A program made the position numbers and the translations under genes. Positions 21,186 through 32,576 of a stretch of 64,000 nucleotides of DNA are shown one piece after another. The stretch is from Prorocentrum cordatum (Eukaryota; Sar; Dinophyceae; Prorocentrales; Prorocentraceae), in the NCBI GenBank assembly GCA_963575745.1, contig CAUYUJ010004558.1, positions 885,347 through 949,346 of the forward strand. Reading direction: 5' to 3'. The notes below the pieces were generated by a model. It ran no database searches and was not told where the DNA came from. It worked only from the letters and a program-made list of their open reading frames with translations. Numbering within the stretch: the first letter of the stretch is position 1; the number at the start of each line of letters is the position of its first letter.

Positions 21186-23219
21186 CGTAGCAAGAAGAGT
21201 CAAAGTAGCCAGGGCGAGCGAGCCAGAGGGCCCCGCCTATTCCCACCCTCCGTCCCACGACATGAGGATCAATTGCGCCACATCAGACTCGGAACGCGTT
21301 CCCACCTCGCAAACGAGAGGCGCTCGCGCGCGGCCCTGCTTACGAAGGTTTAGCGAAGGGAAACTTACGCGAGCCGCGAAGGGGCGGGAGCGGCAAAACT
21401 TGTGATGGGCGCGACGATGACACAGCATGCGCCGCGCCGACACAGCACTGCCGCTTTCACTCACAAGTTGCGCGGCGCTTTGGCGAAGTAGGCATTTCGC
21501 CCGCTCTCGCGCGGCCCCGCTGCCGTTGTCGCTTTCATGGGCCTCGGCGAACAAACCACGCGCCGCGCCAGCGCGGGAACGCCACCTCCGAGCAAAGTGC
21601 GCACGGAGGGTGGGCGAGGGCGACAAGTCGCCCACTCGCGCGAAGGGGGGCCCGAAAGTCGGCTAGTGAAGCACCTGCGCCGCGTCGAGGCGGGAGCGCC
21701 ACGTTCAGACCCCCCGGCTTGGGTTGCTATCGGCCGGCTGGGTAGCCGAGTGCGCATATTCATATATATATATATATATGCATATATACACACCAAGATA
21801 TAAAAAAAGGATGCGGAGGGTAAGGGGAGGAGGGGGAGAAGAAGAAGAGCAGAGCAGGAGGAGCTGGAGAGCGATGAGCCAGGAGCATGCGGCCAAGCTG
21901 GACTAGTCGTTGCCATCGGCAGCTCAAAGACAACTCACCGAACCAACGGCACTGTCTTTCGGGGCAAGTTGGAGCCATGTGGTCCAAGAGTGGGATGTCT
22001 TAACCGCCTTCAGAGCTAGGTGAAAAGAAGGAGAGAAACGAGAAGAGAAAGAAGAGAATACAAGGGGAGAGAGATTGTAAGAGAAAGAGAGAAACAGAGG
22101 AGAGAAGTCTCCTCCTCCTTTTTCTGTTCGGCAGCCGCGTGCGCATCGTCGCGACAGGGTTGACTGGGCGCAGCCCACGCGAGCGCCCAGAGGAAGCGAC
22201 TCCGACGGGGCATACCCCAAAGACAAACTCGCCCGCCCGCGGATCCCTCTTCTCCTCCACCTCCCAAGACCTCCGAGGTCGTGATTTCCTCACAACGTGG
22301 GCCCGAGGTTTAGACCAATTCCCCAGGACCGGTTTCGTGCCCGGCCGAATTTTGCCAGCATGAGGGCCATGCCAAGGACCTGGGAGGCCGAAAATGGCGA
22401 CAAACCGGCCGTCGTGATCTTGTCACAAACGGCGAAGGTGGGGGTGCTTCGGACGGGGCTAGGACAGGGACAAATCGTTCCAAAGCGTTCCTGTACGCTT
22501 TCAAAGCGTTCCGGAACGCTCTCAGCAGGCCGCGGCGCCCGAGATATCCTCCAGAACGGCCAGACCTCAGAGATCCACGATGCATCCTTGTCTGATTTTG
22601 TCCCTGTTCGTCTTAGTCCCCCTCTCACCTCCCTCCTCCCCTCCTCCAGCCTGGCGGGCGCCCGAAGGGCCAGCGACCGCCCTCGCGCGCAGACGCGCGC
22701 CCTGGCAGGCCTCGCGAAGGGACTTGCGACCGCGGCCCCGGCGTCGACCACGCGGCCACGGCCCCAGCCGAGTGAGGCCGCTGCTCGTGAATACATCGGT
22801 GTCTTTAATCGTTCTTCCCGCTCCCCCCGTCCCCGGGCCCTCCTCGCGTCGAGGAAGAAATCACGGCCGAAGGTTTTGGGCGATGCTTGGCCTCTGGGGA
22901 CCTTTGGCCGGGCCGCAGGACCGTCAACGAACGACTCGGGGTGAAAAGCTTGTCCCCCAGAAGGGGTCCAGACCTTGAGCCCCACGTTGCGAAGAAACAC
23001 AACGTCGGAGGCCTGGGTCTCCGCATCATCGTCACCATCAGAGCAGACATAGTTTTCCTCATCACAAACAGTACCATCATCGTGCTCTGCCCTCTCCTCT
23101 CTTCCCTAACAGCCTTCTGTTTTCTGTTTTCCACCCTCTTTATCCTCGTAAGCCTCCTTCCTGTCCTCCGACCCCTCCTTAACCACCTCCTCCCCCCAAC
23201 CCCCTCTTCCACGGCGCAA
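21186..23219. other. Two kb without a recognised gene; (TA)n at 21762-21780
   Basis: Mostly non-repetitive apart from the TA tract and a purine run at 22022-22105. The largest frames (236 codons minus 22290-23000, 215 plus 22297-22944) overlap on opposite strands and show no motif. A unit AAAGCGTTCC is repeated three times near 22480-22515. Confidence 0.4.
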
Positions 23220-23830
23220 TAATCCCCCTCCTGGCCTAGCTCCCTCCACCTTTTCCTCCTCCTCCTCCTCATTGCACCAGGAGACTACTGTAAGACCAGC
23301 CTCCCTAAGACCCGCCTCTTTATGCTCCTCATGAACACCATGCTGTGAGTGATCACCATCATCATCCCCATCATCCCCATCCGTATCATCACCTTCCAGA
23401 ACCTTCGGAATATCATCCAATAGATTCGGCATAGCCTTATTATCCTAATCCTCATCCTCATCGTCTTTCCCATTGCTTTTCCTCCTCATCCTCCTCTCGT
23501 CCCCCTCCTCCCCCTCCTCCTCACCATCATCACCACCATCATCACCATCATCATCATCATCAGCATCATCAGCATAGTCATCCTCGTCATCCTTCCGCCC
23601 CTCCCGCTGCCGCCTTATCGTCCCAGATCCTTGGATAACCACCTAAAAACCTTGCCACCCCCTACAACCAACAACAAAAACGTGGGATGATCATCCGACA
23701 TCATCCGCCCTAGCACGCGACTCCTCATCATCATCAGCATCATCACCATCATCATCAGCAGCATTACCAGAATCATCACCTGCATCGGTATCCTCATCTC
23801 ATTCGTCGTCATCGTTATCCCTGATTATAC
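23220..23830 (+). repeat. Pyrimidine and (ATC)n field
   Basis: CCTCCTC runs pass into ATCATCACC units (23355-23600, 23725-23800). Confidence 0.85.
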
Positions 23831-23939
23831 TCCGCCGCCGCATCAACCTACCCATGCTTATTCTACAACCTCAAAGCGCCCAAATAGATTGTACCATAAC
23901 CGCAGACAAGGGAACGCCTCCAGAAACCAGCCTGCATCG

Positions 23940-24070
23940 TGTCCTCATCATCTCCATCCCCACCATCATCATCATCATCATCATCGTCATCATCATTAAC
24001 ATCATCATCAACATCAACATCAGCAGCAGAAGCAGGTCGTCATCATCATCATCATCATCAGCAGCAGCAT
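23940..24070 (+). repeat. (ATC)n microsatellite
   Basis: CATCATCAT units with AACATC and CAGCAG variants. Confidence 0.9.
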
Positions 24071-24124
24071 CATCGATGTGGTGGTGGTAGTAGTAGTCGT
24101 AATAAGATGAGGAATCGAAATAAG

Positions 24125-24426
24125 AAGCATGACACAAATAGTAGAAGCAGTAGCAGTAGTAGTAGTAGTATCAGCAGTAGTAGTAGTAGTAGTAGTAGTA
24201 GCAGTAGTAGTGATCGTCGTCGTCGTCGCCGTCGTCGCGAAGGTAGTAGGAGGAGGAGTAGTAATAGTAATAGCAAGACTAGAAGTAGGAGCAGTAGTAG
24301 TAGCAGCAGTTGTGGTAGTAGGAGTAGTAGTAGTAGTAATAGTTGTAGTAGTAGCAGTCGTAGTAGTAGAAGTAGTAGTACTAGTACTAGAACTAGTACT
24401 AGTACTAGTACTAGTACGAGTAGTAC

Positions 24427-24468
<42 letters not shown>

Positions 24469-24478
24469 CAGCAGCAGC

Positions 24479-24564
<86 letters not shown>

Positions 24565-24650
24565 CCACAGTAGCCACAGTAGCCGCAGTAGCCGCAGTAG
24601 CCGCAGTAGAAGCAGAAGCAGAAGTAGAAGTAGAAGTAGAAGGCTTCATC
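24125..24650 (+). repeat. (AGT)n microsatellite with AGTACT and GTAGCC variants
   Basis: About 0.5 kb of AGTAGTAGT. A run of ACTAGTACTAGT (24375-24430) and CAGTAGCCG units at the 3' edge (24562-24610) suggest higher-order growth. Poly-Ser, poly-Val and poly-Thr frames are artefacts. Confidence 0.95.
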
Positions 24651-24879
24651 CTCAGAATGGTTATGATCCCCATCCTCGCCATCAGCATCATCATCAGCAG
24701 CAGCAGCATCAGCATCATCACCATAACCATCATGTGTCTCCCATGTACCTCCGCCCGCGCATAATCTCTCTTCCGCGCGCCTTCGCCTCCCTTGTTTATG
24801 CGGCTCCTGAAGGGATTTGGTCGCTGTACAGACACAGCTGCAGCCGTGTACCTTACAGCACACTCTGCAGCGCCACGGA

Positions 24880-25110
24880 GGAGCAGAAGAAGGGGAAGGG
24901 CGGAGAAGGAAGAGGAGGAGGAGGACGAGAAGAAAAGGGGAGAGGAGCATGAGGAGAAGGTGGAGTAAGAAGAGGAGGAGGACAATGAAGTGGACGAAGA
25001 GGAAGTGGTAGAGGGAACCAGCAGGGGAAGGACGACGACGAGGAGCAGGAGGAGGAGGAGGAAGAGGAGCAGAAGAGAGGGACGAGCAGGACGCAGGAGG
25101 AGGAGAACCA
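24880..25110 (+). repeat. (GGA)n purine tract
   Basis: GGAGGAG and AAGAAG units. It adjoins the reversed module I at 25112, matching the module-plus-tract order seen elsewhere on the other strand. Confidence 0.85.
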
Positions 25111-25111
25111 G

Positions 25112-25165
25112 AGTCAACCCAGGATGCATCAACGATGGTGCAACACACCCTCCCGGCGCAATTCC
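25112..25165 (-). repeat. Module I, reversed copy
   Basis: On the minus strand it reads GTTGCACCATCGTTGATGCA then TCCTGGGTTGACTCTG and (CTC)n. Plus-strand copies are at 30315, 31400, 36960 and 40145. Confidence 0.7.
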
Positions 25166-25504
25166 AACCCCCTCACACATCCTTATAAGTTTTCCTCTTC
25201 ACTACAAGCAGCGACACCTTGAAAGACGAGCACCCGATGTGCCTGCCATTCGGGCGAGAGTTCCATTTTGAAGAGGAGCTGGCTTGCGTATGAAAAGGCA
25301 CAGTCATAGAGTTCAACGAGGTGCCATGCGAAAGAGCCCACTTTTGCAAAGGATCGCACCCACCCGTGCAGTTGTTGCAGACGTTCACAATTCTAGCCAT
25401 TAAGCTCTCGGAAGCGATAGCCCCATTATGTAAATGAACAGCCCTCTAGTCGCACAGCAATTACATCATCTCAAGCTTTTGAGCTGTAAGCGCGAGGAGG
25501 TGCC
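25166..25504. other. Spacer, no gene recognised
   Basis: It may include diverged reversed module G sequence (GTTGTTGCAGACGTTC near 25374). No ORF with support. Confidence 0.35.
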
Positions 25505-25745
25505 AAGCTAGAGCCTGAATTCGAAAAGAACCCGTCGCACAACCGTTTAACTATTGCAAGCGTTAAGACGAATGTGCGCGGCGCCAACGCGAGAACCCAT
25601 ACTTCAAACGACCGCCTTCCATCCTTGTGACTGGCGCAAGCTTTCAAGACGGATGAGCACGGCGCTAAGGCGAAAGCCGCATCTTGAAAACGATCCGTTT
25701 TCCGTCTTTGTGATTGTGAGAGCTTGTGTCGCTTCAGAATTTCAA
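25505..25745 (-). repeat. Module G array, reversed (about 3 units)
   Basis: On the minus strand the units read TTTTCAAGATGCGGCTTTCG, CCTTAGCGCCGTGCTCATCC and GTCTTGAAAGCTTGCGCCAG. These match plus-strand G arrays at 29505, 30735, 36525 and 39060. Confidence 0.75.
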
Positions 25746-25799
25746 TACGCGAAGATGTCTCAAGCGGAACGCCCGGCACCGCCTACTGACTCTTCTGGT

Positions 25800-26190
25800 G
25801 GTGCGACAGAGGGGGGGGGGGGGGGGGACGATTTGAAAGCAAGATTGGTGGTGGAGGAGGAGGAGGAGGAGGAGGAAGGGCATGGGGAGGAAAGAGAGCC
25901 CGGGGCAGGAGAACCTGCAGCAGCAGGTGGGAGCAGGAGCATGAGGAGAAGGAGAAAGGAGGACGATAGCGACGACGAAGAAGGGGCAGTAAGGAAGAGG
26001 TCCAGGAGGTTGAAGGGGAGGAAGAGGAGGAAGAAGAGCAGGGCGAGGGGGACGAGGAGGAGGAGGAGGAGGAGGAGGAGGAGGGGGAGGAGGTTGACAG
26101 GGAAAAGAGGTAGCAGGGGAAAGGAGGGGGCGAGGCGCAGGGGAAGGAGGGGGGGGAGGAGAAAGGAAAAGGATGAGGAAGAGGGCGGAT
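25800..26190 (+). repeat. Poly-G and (GGA)n purine field
   Basis: A run of about 20 G (25809-25829), then GGAGGA and GAGGAAG units. A 286-codon Arg/Glu-rich plus frame spans it and is composition-driven. Confidence 0.85.
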
Positions 26191-26334
26191 GCAACTGGCA
26201 TGTAACTTTACAGCACTCTGCTTTTGCCCGACGTGCACATAGACCCCGTGCCGCGAACCTCGCAGGGCTACTCCACAATCGGAGGAGGCCCGGGCGGGCC
26301 TGGGAGGGAAACCTTGTCCATCTCCTCCACATCC

Positions 26335-26510
26335 CTCCCTCCCTTCCTCCCTCCTTCCCTCCCTCCTCCTCCTCCTCCTTATTCCCCTCCTCCCTCCATT
26401 TCTTGTCCTTGTAAACAACTAACTCCTCCCTGTCGCGCCCCTAGACGTGTCGGTAGGGCGGGCCAGGCGTTTCGGCTGAGATTTTCCTCACCATTGATGA
26501 GAGCGCGGCA
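26335..26510 (+). repeat. Pyrimidine tract plus module H
   Basis: CCTCCCT units lead into module H: CTTGTAAACAACTAACTCC, CGCGCCCCTAGACGTGTCGG, GGGCCAGGCGTTTCGGCTGA and TTCCTCACCATTGATGA. Copies of H occur at 30640, 36425 and 38965. Confidence 0.75.
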
Positions 26511-26539
26511 CGGGGGCCAGGATCAAAAGGTGGGCCCCG

Positions 26540-26890
26540 GCTTCAAGCTGGCCCCCTCCCCCTCCTTCCGAAAGGGGGGGCGTTTCCGAAGTTCCACCCT
26601 CCCTTTGGGAATCTGGGCCCCCCCTTTTAAAGGGGGGGGGCGGCTTCGGAAGCTACCCCCTCCCCCCATTTTGGAAGCTGGGGTAAGCCAGAGACTTTCT
26701 TTTGGGGTGGAGGTCGGAAGTTCCCCCCCGTTCACCTGCCGTACAGGGAGGGTCTTCGGAAGTCGAAGCAGGGGTCGCTGGTCAAGGGGGGGAGCTTCCG
26801 AAACTCCCGCCTCTCCCCTTCTTTTCGTGGCTGGGGGTAGGCCCGGGCCCCCTCTTGCAAGTGGAAGAGGACTTCGGAAGCTAACTCCCC
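26540..26890 (+). repeat. G/C-tract field with GGAAGCT units
   Basis: CTTCGGAAGCT or TTCCGAAGTT alternates with CCCCTCCCC and GGGGGGG about every 45-60 bases. Confidence 0.65.
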
Positions 26891-26904
26891 TTTTGCGAAT
26901 ATGT

Positions 26905-27060
26905 GCCAAGTCTCGTCATCGTATTTGTCGTCGTGGTTGTTATCGCAGTCGTTTCCGCCTTCGTCGTCGTGTTTGCTTGTCGTCGTTGTCGTCGTTGTCG
27001 TCCTCGTCGTCCCCGCTGTCGTCATCATCTTCCTTGTCGTCGTTGTCGTCGCCGTGCGTT
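26905..27060 (+). repeat. Imperfect (GTC)n field
   Basis: TCGTCGTCG, TTGTCGTCG and CCTCGTCG units. Confidence 0.85.
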
Positions 27061-27240
27061 GCCCCCATCGTATAGCAGAGCAATCAAAGTTATAGATGGT
27101 ATGTTATCTGCCCCCCTTCATTGCCACGTGGCGAGTAGAAAGTAGTATTATTCGTTCACCCTCCCAGCGTTGCCACGCGACGAGCAGAGCAGCATTTTAT
27201 TTGTGTCCGCCCTCTGAAGCGCCATACGACCAGTTCAGCG
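27061..27240 (+). repeat. Module M array 1 (about 3 units)
   Basis: 55-60-base units with TTGCCACGTGGCGAGTAGA, TTGCCACGCGACGAGCAGAG and GCGCCATACGACCAGTTCAG, linked by GTCCGCCCT-type spacers. Related units are at 27830 and 28105-28365. Confidence 0.7.
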
Positions 27241-27431
27241 GCGATCGGGGGCGTCCGAATGGTTTCATGTATTTTCTGCCAGATTGCTAAGGGTTCCTTG
27301 ACGATTCAAGGGAATCGGTGTCTCTGCGGGGCCAAGACTGGAAGTGCGGAGAGGGGGAGGGGGGAGCGGCTTTCGACCTGGGGAAGTCCAGCGGAAGGGA
27401 GGGGAGAGTTCGTCGTCTTCCTCGTCGATGC

Positions 27432-27790
27432 AAGATGGTCGTCGTCGTCGTCGTCGTCGTCGTCGGCGCGCGGGCGGGCGCGCGGGCGGGTGGGCGAGCG
27501 GGCGGGCGAGTGGGCGAGCGGGCGGGCGACCGGGAGAGCGACCGGACGGGCAAGTTGGCGGGCGGGCGAACGAGCGAGCCCCCAGGCAAAGGTGAGCGGG
27601 CGGGCGGGCGACGAGGGAGCGGGCGGGCGGGCGCGCGGGCGGGCGCGCGCGCGGGCGCGCGGGCGAGCGGGCGACCGGACGGGCAGGCCACTGGGCGAGC
27701 GCGAGCAGGCGCGGGCGGGAGGGCAGGTGGGCGGGCGGGCGGAGACGGGCTGGCGTGCAGGCGTGCGGGCGGTCGTCGTCGTCGTCGTTG
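27432..27790 (+). repeat. GCGGGCG minisatellite flanked by (GTC)n
   Basis: GTCGTCGTC (27437-27464), then about 300 bases of GGCGGGCG(A/C) units, then GTCGTCGTC again (27772-27790). Open frames on all sides are Arg/Ala/Gly- or Pro/Arg/Ala-rich. Confidence 0.9.
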
Positions 27791-27794
27791 TCTT

Positions 27795-27875
27795 TGTCGT
27801 TGTCACTTGCCGTGTAGAGCAGGATGCAATTTGTTTCCGCTTTCGTACTTGGCCATGTGACGAGTAGATCAGGTA
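27795..27875 (+). repeat. Module M, isolated unit
   Basis: GTGTAGAGCAGGATGCAATT and TTGGCCATGTGACGAGTAGA match the M core. Confidence 0.65.
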
Positions 27876-28104
27876 GGACTGGACCATTTTCTAACGATCG
27901 CTAGGGTGTCCTCCGGATTCCTTAAGTAAGGGTTCCCCAGGAATCCGAAGCTTTTTGGCGAGCCGATGGGAACAAACAACAATAACTGATGCAAAATCAA
28001 GTTATGGATTTGGGCCAGACTGGAGTTTTCGGACACGTAATGAATAAACATGAATGCAACGTGTCGGCGGCTCCTGCAGACACATGAAAGGCAGAGAAGA
28101 AAGC

Positions 28105-28365
28105 GGCGTGTTTGCGCCCCCTCTGCGTTGTCACGTGATGAGCACAGTCGAATATTATGTGTGTTCAGCCCCTAGCGTTGCCTTGTGGGGGGAATAATGG
28201 GAATAGTATTGTTTTCGCCTTACCAGGCGCTGCCCCGTGACGAGTAGAGTGGAATAGTTGTTGTTCCGCCTCCCACCCTTGCCACGTGATTAGTAGACTG
28301 GGATCGCATTCATGTCGCCCCCCGGGCATTGCCGTGTGACGAATAGGGCAGGATGGTATTGGGTT
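28105..28365 (+). repeat. Module M array 2 (about 5 units)
   Basis: Cores are GTTGTCACGTGATGAGCACA, GCTGCCCCGTGACGAGTAGA, CTTGCCACGTGATTAGTAGA and ATTGCCGTGTGACGAATAGG at 45-60-base spacing. Several keep the palindrome CACGTG. Confidence 0.7.
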
Positions 28366-28867
28366 GGAGAGGTCCAAGGGAAGGGGGCGGCGCGTCGGGG
28401 AGCGTGGGGGGGGGGAGATTTGTGGGAGAGAGGAAGGGAAAGGTCAAGAAGGAGAGGAGTCCGATGCTGCTGATGCTGCTTGCGCTGCTGTTCTAAAGGG
28501 GGGGAGTTTCCATGGGGCGAAAAGAGGGGAGGGGGGAGAGGTTCCGTTTGGAATGGTAGAAGGGACGGGGAGGTAGTTTGCAGGGGGGAAGGGGGACAGG
28601 GGGGGGGGGCTTCCAGCATGGGAGCCAAAAGACGGAGAGGGGGAGACAGTTTCCGGAGCGCGACAAATGGGAGATGGGGGGGGGTCTTCCGCTTCGGGGG
28701 TGAAGAAGAGGGAGGGGGTAGCTTACCGAAGCCGCGGGAGACAGGGGGTGAGGGGGGGAGCTACGGGCTGAGAAGGCCAGAGGGAGGAGGAGGGTTGCTT
28801 CCGTGGGCCCGAGAAAAGGTAGAAAATGATATTGGAGAAAAGAACCCATCAGAATTTGTGTCAGGTC
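28366..28867. other. G-rich stretch, no gene recognised
   Basis: GGGGGAG tracts with AGTTT and CTTCCG interruptions, in the style of 26540-26890. Gly-rich frames only. Confidence 0.5.
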
Positions 28868-29190
28868 AGGGCTATAGGGCTATAAGGCTATAAGGATATG
28901 GGGCCATCGGGCTGTAGGGCTATAGGGCTATAGGACTATAGGGCTATAGGGCTATAGGGCTATAGGGGCTATACGGCTATACGGCTATACGGCTATACGG
29001 TTACAGGGCTATAGGGCTATTGGGCTATAGGGCCACAAGCCTACAAAGCTATAGCTCTATAGGGCTATGGTTATATAAGGCTATCAGGTTATAGGGCTAA
29101 AGGGCTACAGGGCTATTGGGCTATAGGGCTTTAGGGTTATTCGGGCTGCAGGGATATAAAGCTAGAGGGCTTTAAGGATATAGGACTGTA
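28868..29190 (+). repeat. (GGGCTATA)n octanucleotide array
   Basis: GGGCTATA units, with a local run of CGGCTATA (28973-28998) and TAAGGCTAT variants. The array ends in CACCCGGGCACC and CAGGCACCTGAGCACCC repeats (29202-29240). Confidence 0.9.
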
Positions 29191-29504
29191 GGGCTACCGG
29201 GCACCCGGGCACCCCCAGGCACCTGAGCACCCAGGCCCGGCCACCGAAGTCGGCGACGTAGGCCACCTACACATATGAATCCGCTGGGACCCTCACAGAG
29301 GCAAGCTCTGATTGGGGAAAAAAGGAGGAGAGGGGTGGGGGGCTTCTGGCTGGGGAGGTCCACGGGAAGGGGTGTAGCTTTCAGGGGTTGGCGGGGAAAA
29401 GGGGGAAGGCTGGAAGGGGGTCAGATCGAGGGCGGCCAAGGGCAAGGGGGTAGCTAAGGGGGGACCCCCCCTCTTTACTCGGACCCTGCTGACGCGGTCT
29501 CTCA
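29191..29504. other. Short spacer with G tracts, no gene recognised
   Basis: GCACCC-type repeats, then GGGGAAAAGGGGGAAGGCTGG. No supported ORF. Confidence 0.4.
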
Positions 29505-29940
29505 TTTGTGGTCCTGGAGCTTGAAATTCGCAGCGGGTGCTAGGATGCAAGGGGTTGTTTTCGAAATGGGGTTCTCGCTCGAGCGCCGCCACGTTCGCTT
29601 TAAATGTTGGCAGCGTACTCCTGGATGGAAGGGCGTCGTTTTCAGGATGGCGTGCTCGCTTCAGCGCCGCGCATATCAGCATCACAACCTGCAATAGCTG
29701 CAAGGTTTCAGCACGGGTCGGTTTCATAATAATGCGCTCTCGCCCTAGCGCCACGTACATTCCTTTTTAAAAGTGTGTACCAGCCTTGAGGAGGGGGGGG
29801 CTTTTAACGCTGGGGTTCCTGCTTGGGCGCCGCGCAGATTCGTTTTCAAAGTTTGCAACAAGTTTGAGGACGTATGGCTGCTCGTTTTCAAAACGGTGTT
29901 CAAAATGGGGTCTGCACTTAAGACTCCTGCAAGTCGAAGA
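29505..29940 (+). repeat. Module G array (about 5 units)
   Basis: The 75-85-base unit carries GGATG.A.GGCGTCGTTTTC, AGGATGGCGTGCTCGCTTCA, GCGCCGCGCA and TTCGTTTTCAAAGTTTGCAA. A (CA)n tract follows at 29941-29974. Confidence 0.8.
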
Positions 29941-29941
29941 A

Positions 29942-29974
<33 letters not shown>
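29941..29974 (+). repeat. (CA)n microsatellite
   Basis: CA repeats with one AAAC interruption, at the exit of the G array. Confidence 0.9.
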
Positions 29975-30314
29975 AATGAGATGCAACAGCTGCACGGATG
30001 GAGGGTGGTTCTTTCTTCTAAATGGGACTATCGCTCGATATGTCTTTGAAATTCATGTGCAGAAGTGCAAGCTGGTGCAAGATTTGCACAGATTGGGACG
30101 GTCCGTTTCTCCTTCCAAACGGGGGTGTCGTTGGACGCCTCGTCGGAATGCATATTCATACCTGCTTGCATTCCTTGATTTTCGCTCGACCGATGCAAGG
30201 CCATACATCTCAAAATGGTGCCCTCGTCTGAATGACAGGCCCATGGAGTGCTGGTATTTCAGAGGGGATCTTGCAGTGAAAAAGAAAGTTGCTGGGGACG
30301 TATCAAGAGGGGAG

Positions 30315-30375
30315 CTGGGATGGGAAAGTATGTAGCAGCATCGTTAGTGCATCTTGGATTTGCCTGTGTCCTCCT
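30315..30375 (+). repeat. Module I
   Basis: AAGTATGTAGCAGCATCGTT and AGTGCATCTTGGATTTGCC, passing into a CCTCCTCATC tract. It is the same order as at 40145. Confidence 0.7.
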
Positions 30376-30735
30376 CATCATTATCCTACTCCATCTCCCA
30401 CCCTTCCCCTCCTCCTTCGACTGCCGTGCGCATTCGGGTGTGACACTCCGCCCAGCTGTCAGAAATTTGGCTTGTCTTCGTGAATCGGCGTTCCGTTTCG
30501 CTTCTTCATGATCATCATCCTCTTCGTTATTTCCCCCCTCCCAATCCTCCGCCTCATCGTCCTCCTCATCATCCTCCTCCTCCTCCTCGTCCAGTGGACG
30601 TTCGCTCCTCCTCCTCCTCCTCCCCCTCCTGTTCCATTCCTTTTTCCTTACGAGTAAGTCATCTCTGTCGCACCCCGAGGCCAGTCGGAAGGACGGGCAT
30701 GGCGTTTCGCTTGGAACTTCCTTACCATTTACGAG
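30376..30735 (+). repeat. Pyrimidine tract plus module H
   Basis: CTCCTCCTC tracts (30385-30415, 30540-30630), then H: CCTTACGAGTAAGTCATCTC, CGCACCCCGAGGCCAGTCGG, GGGCATGGCGTTTCGCTTGG and CCTTACCATTTACGAGA. Confidence 0.75.
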
Positions 30736-31165
30736 ACTGAAGCTCCAAAACTGGCAACAGTTTCACAGATGAAGGGCGGGTCGCTTCCAAAATGCGGTTG
30801 TCGCCTCAGCGCCGCGCACACTCGCTATAAATCTGCAAGAGCTTCACTGATTGAGGGCGGGGGAGTTTTATGTGATTCTCGCCGTAGCGCCGCGCATAGT
30901 TGCGCAAACAAATTGCAAGAGGTTCATGGCTGGAGGGCGGTTCGTTTTCAAAATGTGGTTATCGCTTTAGCGCCGCGCGCAGTCATTCTAACAGTCCGCG
31001 AGAGCTTCACGGATTGAGGGCGGGTAGTTTTCAGAAGTCGGTTCTCGCCTTAGTGCCGCGCACACTCGTCATAAAAAACTACAAGAGGTTAACGGGTTGA
31101 GAGCGACTCCTTTTCAAAATGTAGTTCTCGTCTTGGTTCCACGTACACTCCTTTCAACAATGTGC
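30736..31165 (+). repeat. Module G array (about 5 units)
   Basis: Good units are near 30760, 30840, 30915, 31000 and 31085. Cores are GAGGTTCATGGCTGGAGGGC, GGTTCGTTTTCAAAATGTGG and TTATCGCTTTAGCGCCGCGC. Confidence 0.85.
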
Positions 31166-31399
31166 ACGAGTTTCGTTGCTTCTCATGGTTGCCGTACCAG
31201 AGTTGGCGTTCTGGAGGTGTTCCAGTACCAGGAATGTTGTTGTGGCACGGTTCAGGGTCGTCAAGACGCAACAGTCAGGTTGGTTCGTGGCGTTGAATTT
31301 CTGAGAATGGTGTTTGGGTACGCTTCCGGATTTCCATACGGTGTCCCCAAACGGAGCAGTGCCCTCAGTGGAAATGAACCTTGGTAGGGGCCTGTGAAG

Positions 31400-31690
31400 A
31401 GGGAGTCTGGAGGGAGGGTGTATTCCAACATAGTTGATGAGTCTTGGGTTTACACTTGTCCTCCTCCTCTTCCTCCTCGTCTACAGGTCTCCTCCTCCTC
31501 CCCCTTCTCTTCCACCTCCTCCTCCTCCTCCCGTTACCCCATCCTCCGTCTCTTCCCGCTTCTTCCACCTCCTCATCGTATTCTTCTTCCTCCTCCTCCT
31601 TCTCTTCTTTCTCCTCCTCATCGTTCTATTCTTCATGATTATATTCCCTCATCTCCATCATCATCCGTCTTTCACCTACTCATCTTCCAG
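31400..31690 (+). repeat. Module I plus pyrimidine tract
   Basis: AACATAGTTGATGAGTCTTG and GGTTTACACTTGTCCTCCTC, then about 170 bases of CTCCTC and TTCTTCC. Confidence 0.75.
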
Positions 31691-32576
31691 GTTGTCAGAG
31701 GCTGGCCATTGCGGCGGGCCCGCTCGTTCTGCAGCCCCTAGCGCCCGCGGGTGCAATCGGATGCGATGGCAGGTTGCCGATTGGACGCAGTTGTGCGGGT
31801 TGCGGCCATTGGCGCGCACGGCGCAGGCTCCGCGTCTCCACATGCCGCCAGGCGAAGTTGGATCGGAGCTTCCCCTGGCTGGGCCACCATCGTCTGGTGT
31901 TACCCGAATGTCTCAGATAAGTTTAGCGCTCTCATTGGTTCTAGGCGCCACCGCTCCAAGGCGTCCCAAGAGGCCCCCGAAGGCGGCCCCCGAGGCGGCC
32001 CAAACGGTGCCCAAGAGGACCCCGAGAGAGCTCTGCCGGAGGCCTGCCCTGGCCCGTGGACTCAGGGGGTCCCATGGCAGGCGGGCGGCGCGGCGGAGCT
32101 GCGGCAAGCACGTGCTTGCCCACTGGGCTGTCGGCAGCGGCAGCACGCCGACGGCAGCGGCAGGCAACACCACGGGAGACGACTTCACGGCGACGGCCGC
32201 GGCAGCACGGCGACCCGTCGCGAACGGCCGCATGTGCATAGACCCCGAGAGCGCAGAGGCAGAGTCGGAGGCCAGAGACGCCGCCCAGAGACGGCGAGCG
32301 CTTCGGATGACCGAGCGCCCGACGGCAGCCTCGCCCTGCCACTTGACAACCAGGCCAAGTCCGAGACTAGATGCCAGAAGCTCCTCGGTGCTCCCATCAG
32401 AAAGCTCTGCCTGTTCACGCTGCTGGGCTCGAGCGGGCACCAGACACGGCCCCTGTACGTTAACTTCCTCACCCTGCACTTGAAGACGCGGAGCTCAAGG
32501 GCGGACGCGTAATCGAATTCAGACGCGCGGATGGCAATCACAAGCGAAGAGATACGTTGACATCAAGCGCAGCAGG
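31691..32576. other. GC-rich spacer upstream of the 42-bp repeat, no gene recognised
   Basis: Three plus frames are open for 200-350 codons and a minus frame for 188. None has a recognised motif. It could hold the 5' part of the retrotransposon or an unrelated coding fragment. Confidence 0.35.

Noticed and set aside
23939-25180. Poly-Ser, poly-Val and poly-Thr ORFs
   Set aside because: Direct translations of the (AGT)n and (ATC)n microsatellites.
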